NCBI RefSeq assembly: GCF_009192745.1
Contig: NZ_VTFV01000007.1
Span: 62,001-126,000, forward strand
Reading direction: 5' to 3'
Origin: Arthrobacter citreus
GTDB lineage: Bacteria > Actinomycetota > Actinomycetes > Actinomycetales > Micrococcaceae
Length of the DNA: 64,000 bases
The position numbers and the translations under genes were made by a program. Positions 63,583 to 64,000 of this stretch are shown here, in pieces. Below the pieces are notes generated by a model that saw only the letters and a program-made list of their open reading frames with translations, made no database searches and was not told the DNA's origin. Position 1 is the first letter of the stretch, and each line of letters opens with the position of its first letter.

Positions 63583-64000
63583 CTACTGGGCCGTCAGGGG
63601 ACGCTGGGCTCCGGCCGGGACTCCCCCGGCGCGGGCGGACTCAGCGCGCAGCGCGGCTATCGCCGTTTCAAAGTCCTCCAGCGAATCGAAGGACTGGTAG
63701 ACACTGGCGAAGCGCAGGTACGCCACCTGGTCCAGCTTCTGCAGCGGCTGCAGGATAGCCAGCCCCACCTCGTGGGCCTGGATCTCGGCGACCCCGGAGG
63801 CCCGGATGGTCTCTTCCACCTCCTGCGCAAGCAGCGCCAGGTCGTCCTCGCTGACCGGACGGCCCTGGCACGCTTTCCGCGCGCCGTTGATGACCTTGCT
63901 GCGGCTGAAAGGTTCGGCCACGCCCGAGCGCTTGATAACGCTCAGGCTGGTTGTCTCCACGGTGCTGAAACGGCGTCCGCATTCGGGACACTGGCGACGG
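63583..64000 (-). CDS. nrdR: Transcriptional repressor NrdR, partial (N-terminus beyond right edge)
   Basis: 139 codons are visible, ending at 63583; the start lies past the window edge. The visible part begins [20 protein letters not shown], the second half of the NrdR zinc ribbon, followed by an ATP-cone domain ([19 protein letters not shown] ... [15 protein letters not shown]). NrdR represses ribonucleotide reductase genes in response to dATP/ATP. About 20 residues are missing compared with the usual length. Confidence 0.93.
   Translation of the reverse strand, partial: RRQCPECGRRFSTVETTSLSVIKRSGVAEPFSRSKVINGARKACQGRPVSEDDLALLAQEVEETIRASGVAEIQAHEVGLAILQPLQKLDQVAYLRFASVYQSFDSLEDFETAIAALRAESARAGGVPAGAQRPLTAQ

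Noticed and set aside
1-64000. tRNA, rRNA, prophage, insertion sequence or origin elements
   Set aside because: No tRNA-like cloverleaf, transposase, integrase, terminal inverted repeats with target duplications or clusters of DnaA boxes were recognised by eye. A tRNAscan and ISfinder search would settle this.

Overview
This 64 kb window is chromosomal DNA from a high-GC actinobacterium. Gene content and order point to the Micrococcaceae (Arthrobacter and relatives). The evidence is the topoisomerase IV pair parC/parE near the principal sigma factor, pepA-lpdA-sucB, lipB-lipA-DUF4191-RDD-glnA, glnE-glnA2-panB-map-ppgK-nrdR, a fused CydDC, and GTG starts with 4-base start/stop overlaps throughout. 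No rRNA, tRNA, phage, insertion sequence or CRISPR array was seen. The taxonomic call is inference from family knowledge, not from a database search.

Layout. 1-5.9 kb: the 5' part of a DUF5998 gene, a GNAT/acyl-CoA-synthetase-type protein acetyltransferase, and divergent parC. 6-8.9 kb: a csoR-copZ-copA copper efflux operon with two CsoR-type palindromes. 9-10.7 kb: an MntR-like regulator and a tandem-GNAT enzyme, convergent. 10.7-16.7 kb: cydA-cydB-cydDC (cytochrome bd and its assembly exporter), divergent from a blaI/M56-peptidase pair. Three near-identical dyads lie in the shared intergenic region. 18.3-22.4 kb: parE, a small Zn-ribbon protein and sigA. 22.7-33 kb: DUF4192, an MFS transporter, PAC2, pepA, lpdA, sucB, a small membrane protein and OsmC.

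33.2-41.2 kb is a complete urea-use operon: ureA, a CbiX-like His-rich gene, ureB, ureC, ureF, ureG, ureD, a NixA-type nickel permease and a urea transporter. It has no ureE. The CbiX-like protein with a His-rich tail lies inside the structural genes and is the best candidate in the window for an undescribed function (nickel handling in place of UreE). 41.2-47.5 kb: a two-gene fluoride channel, then a Ser/Thr kinase with an atypical catalytic loop directly upstream of a tricorn-type protease.

47.6-64 kb: lipoate synthesis (lipB, lipA), DUF4191, RDD, glutamine synthetase glnA with a GlnR-like box, a serine hydrolase, an amino-acid ABC system with a fused binding protein and permease, glnE, glnA2, panB, a 54-residue SPOR-like protein, map, polyphosphate glucokinase and a truncated nrdR. 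Functionally, urea breakdown supplies ammonia to GlnA/GlnA2 under GlnE control, and LipA/LipB make the lipoyl cofactor used by SucB/Lpd. Several genes carry a TAnnnT hexamer 6-7 bases before the start codon and no clear Shine-Dalgarno, so leaderless transcription is probably common here.
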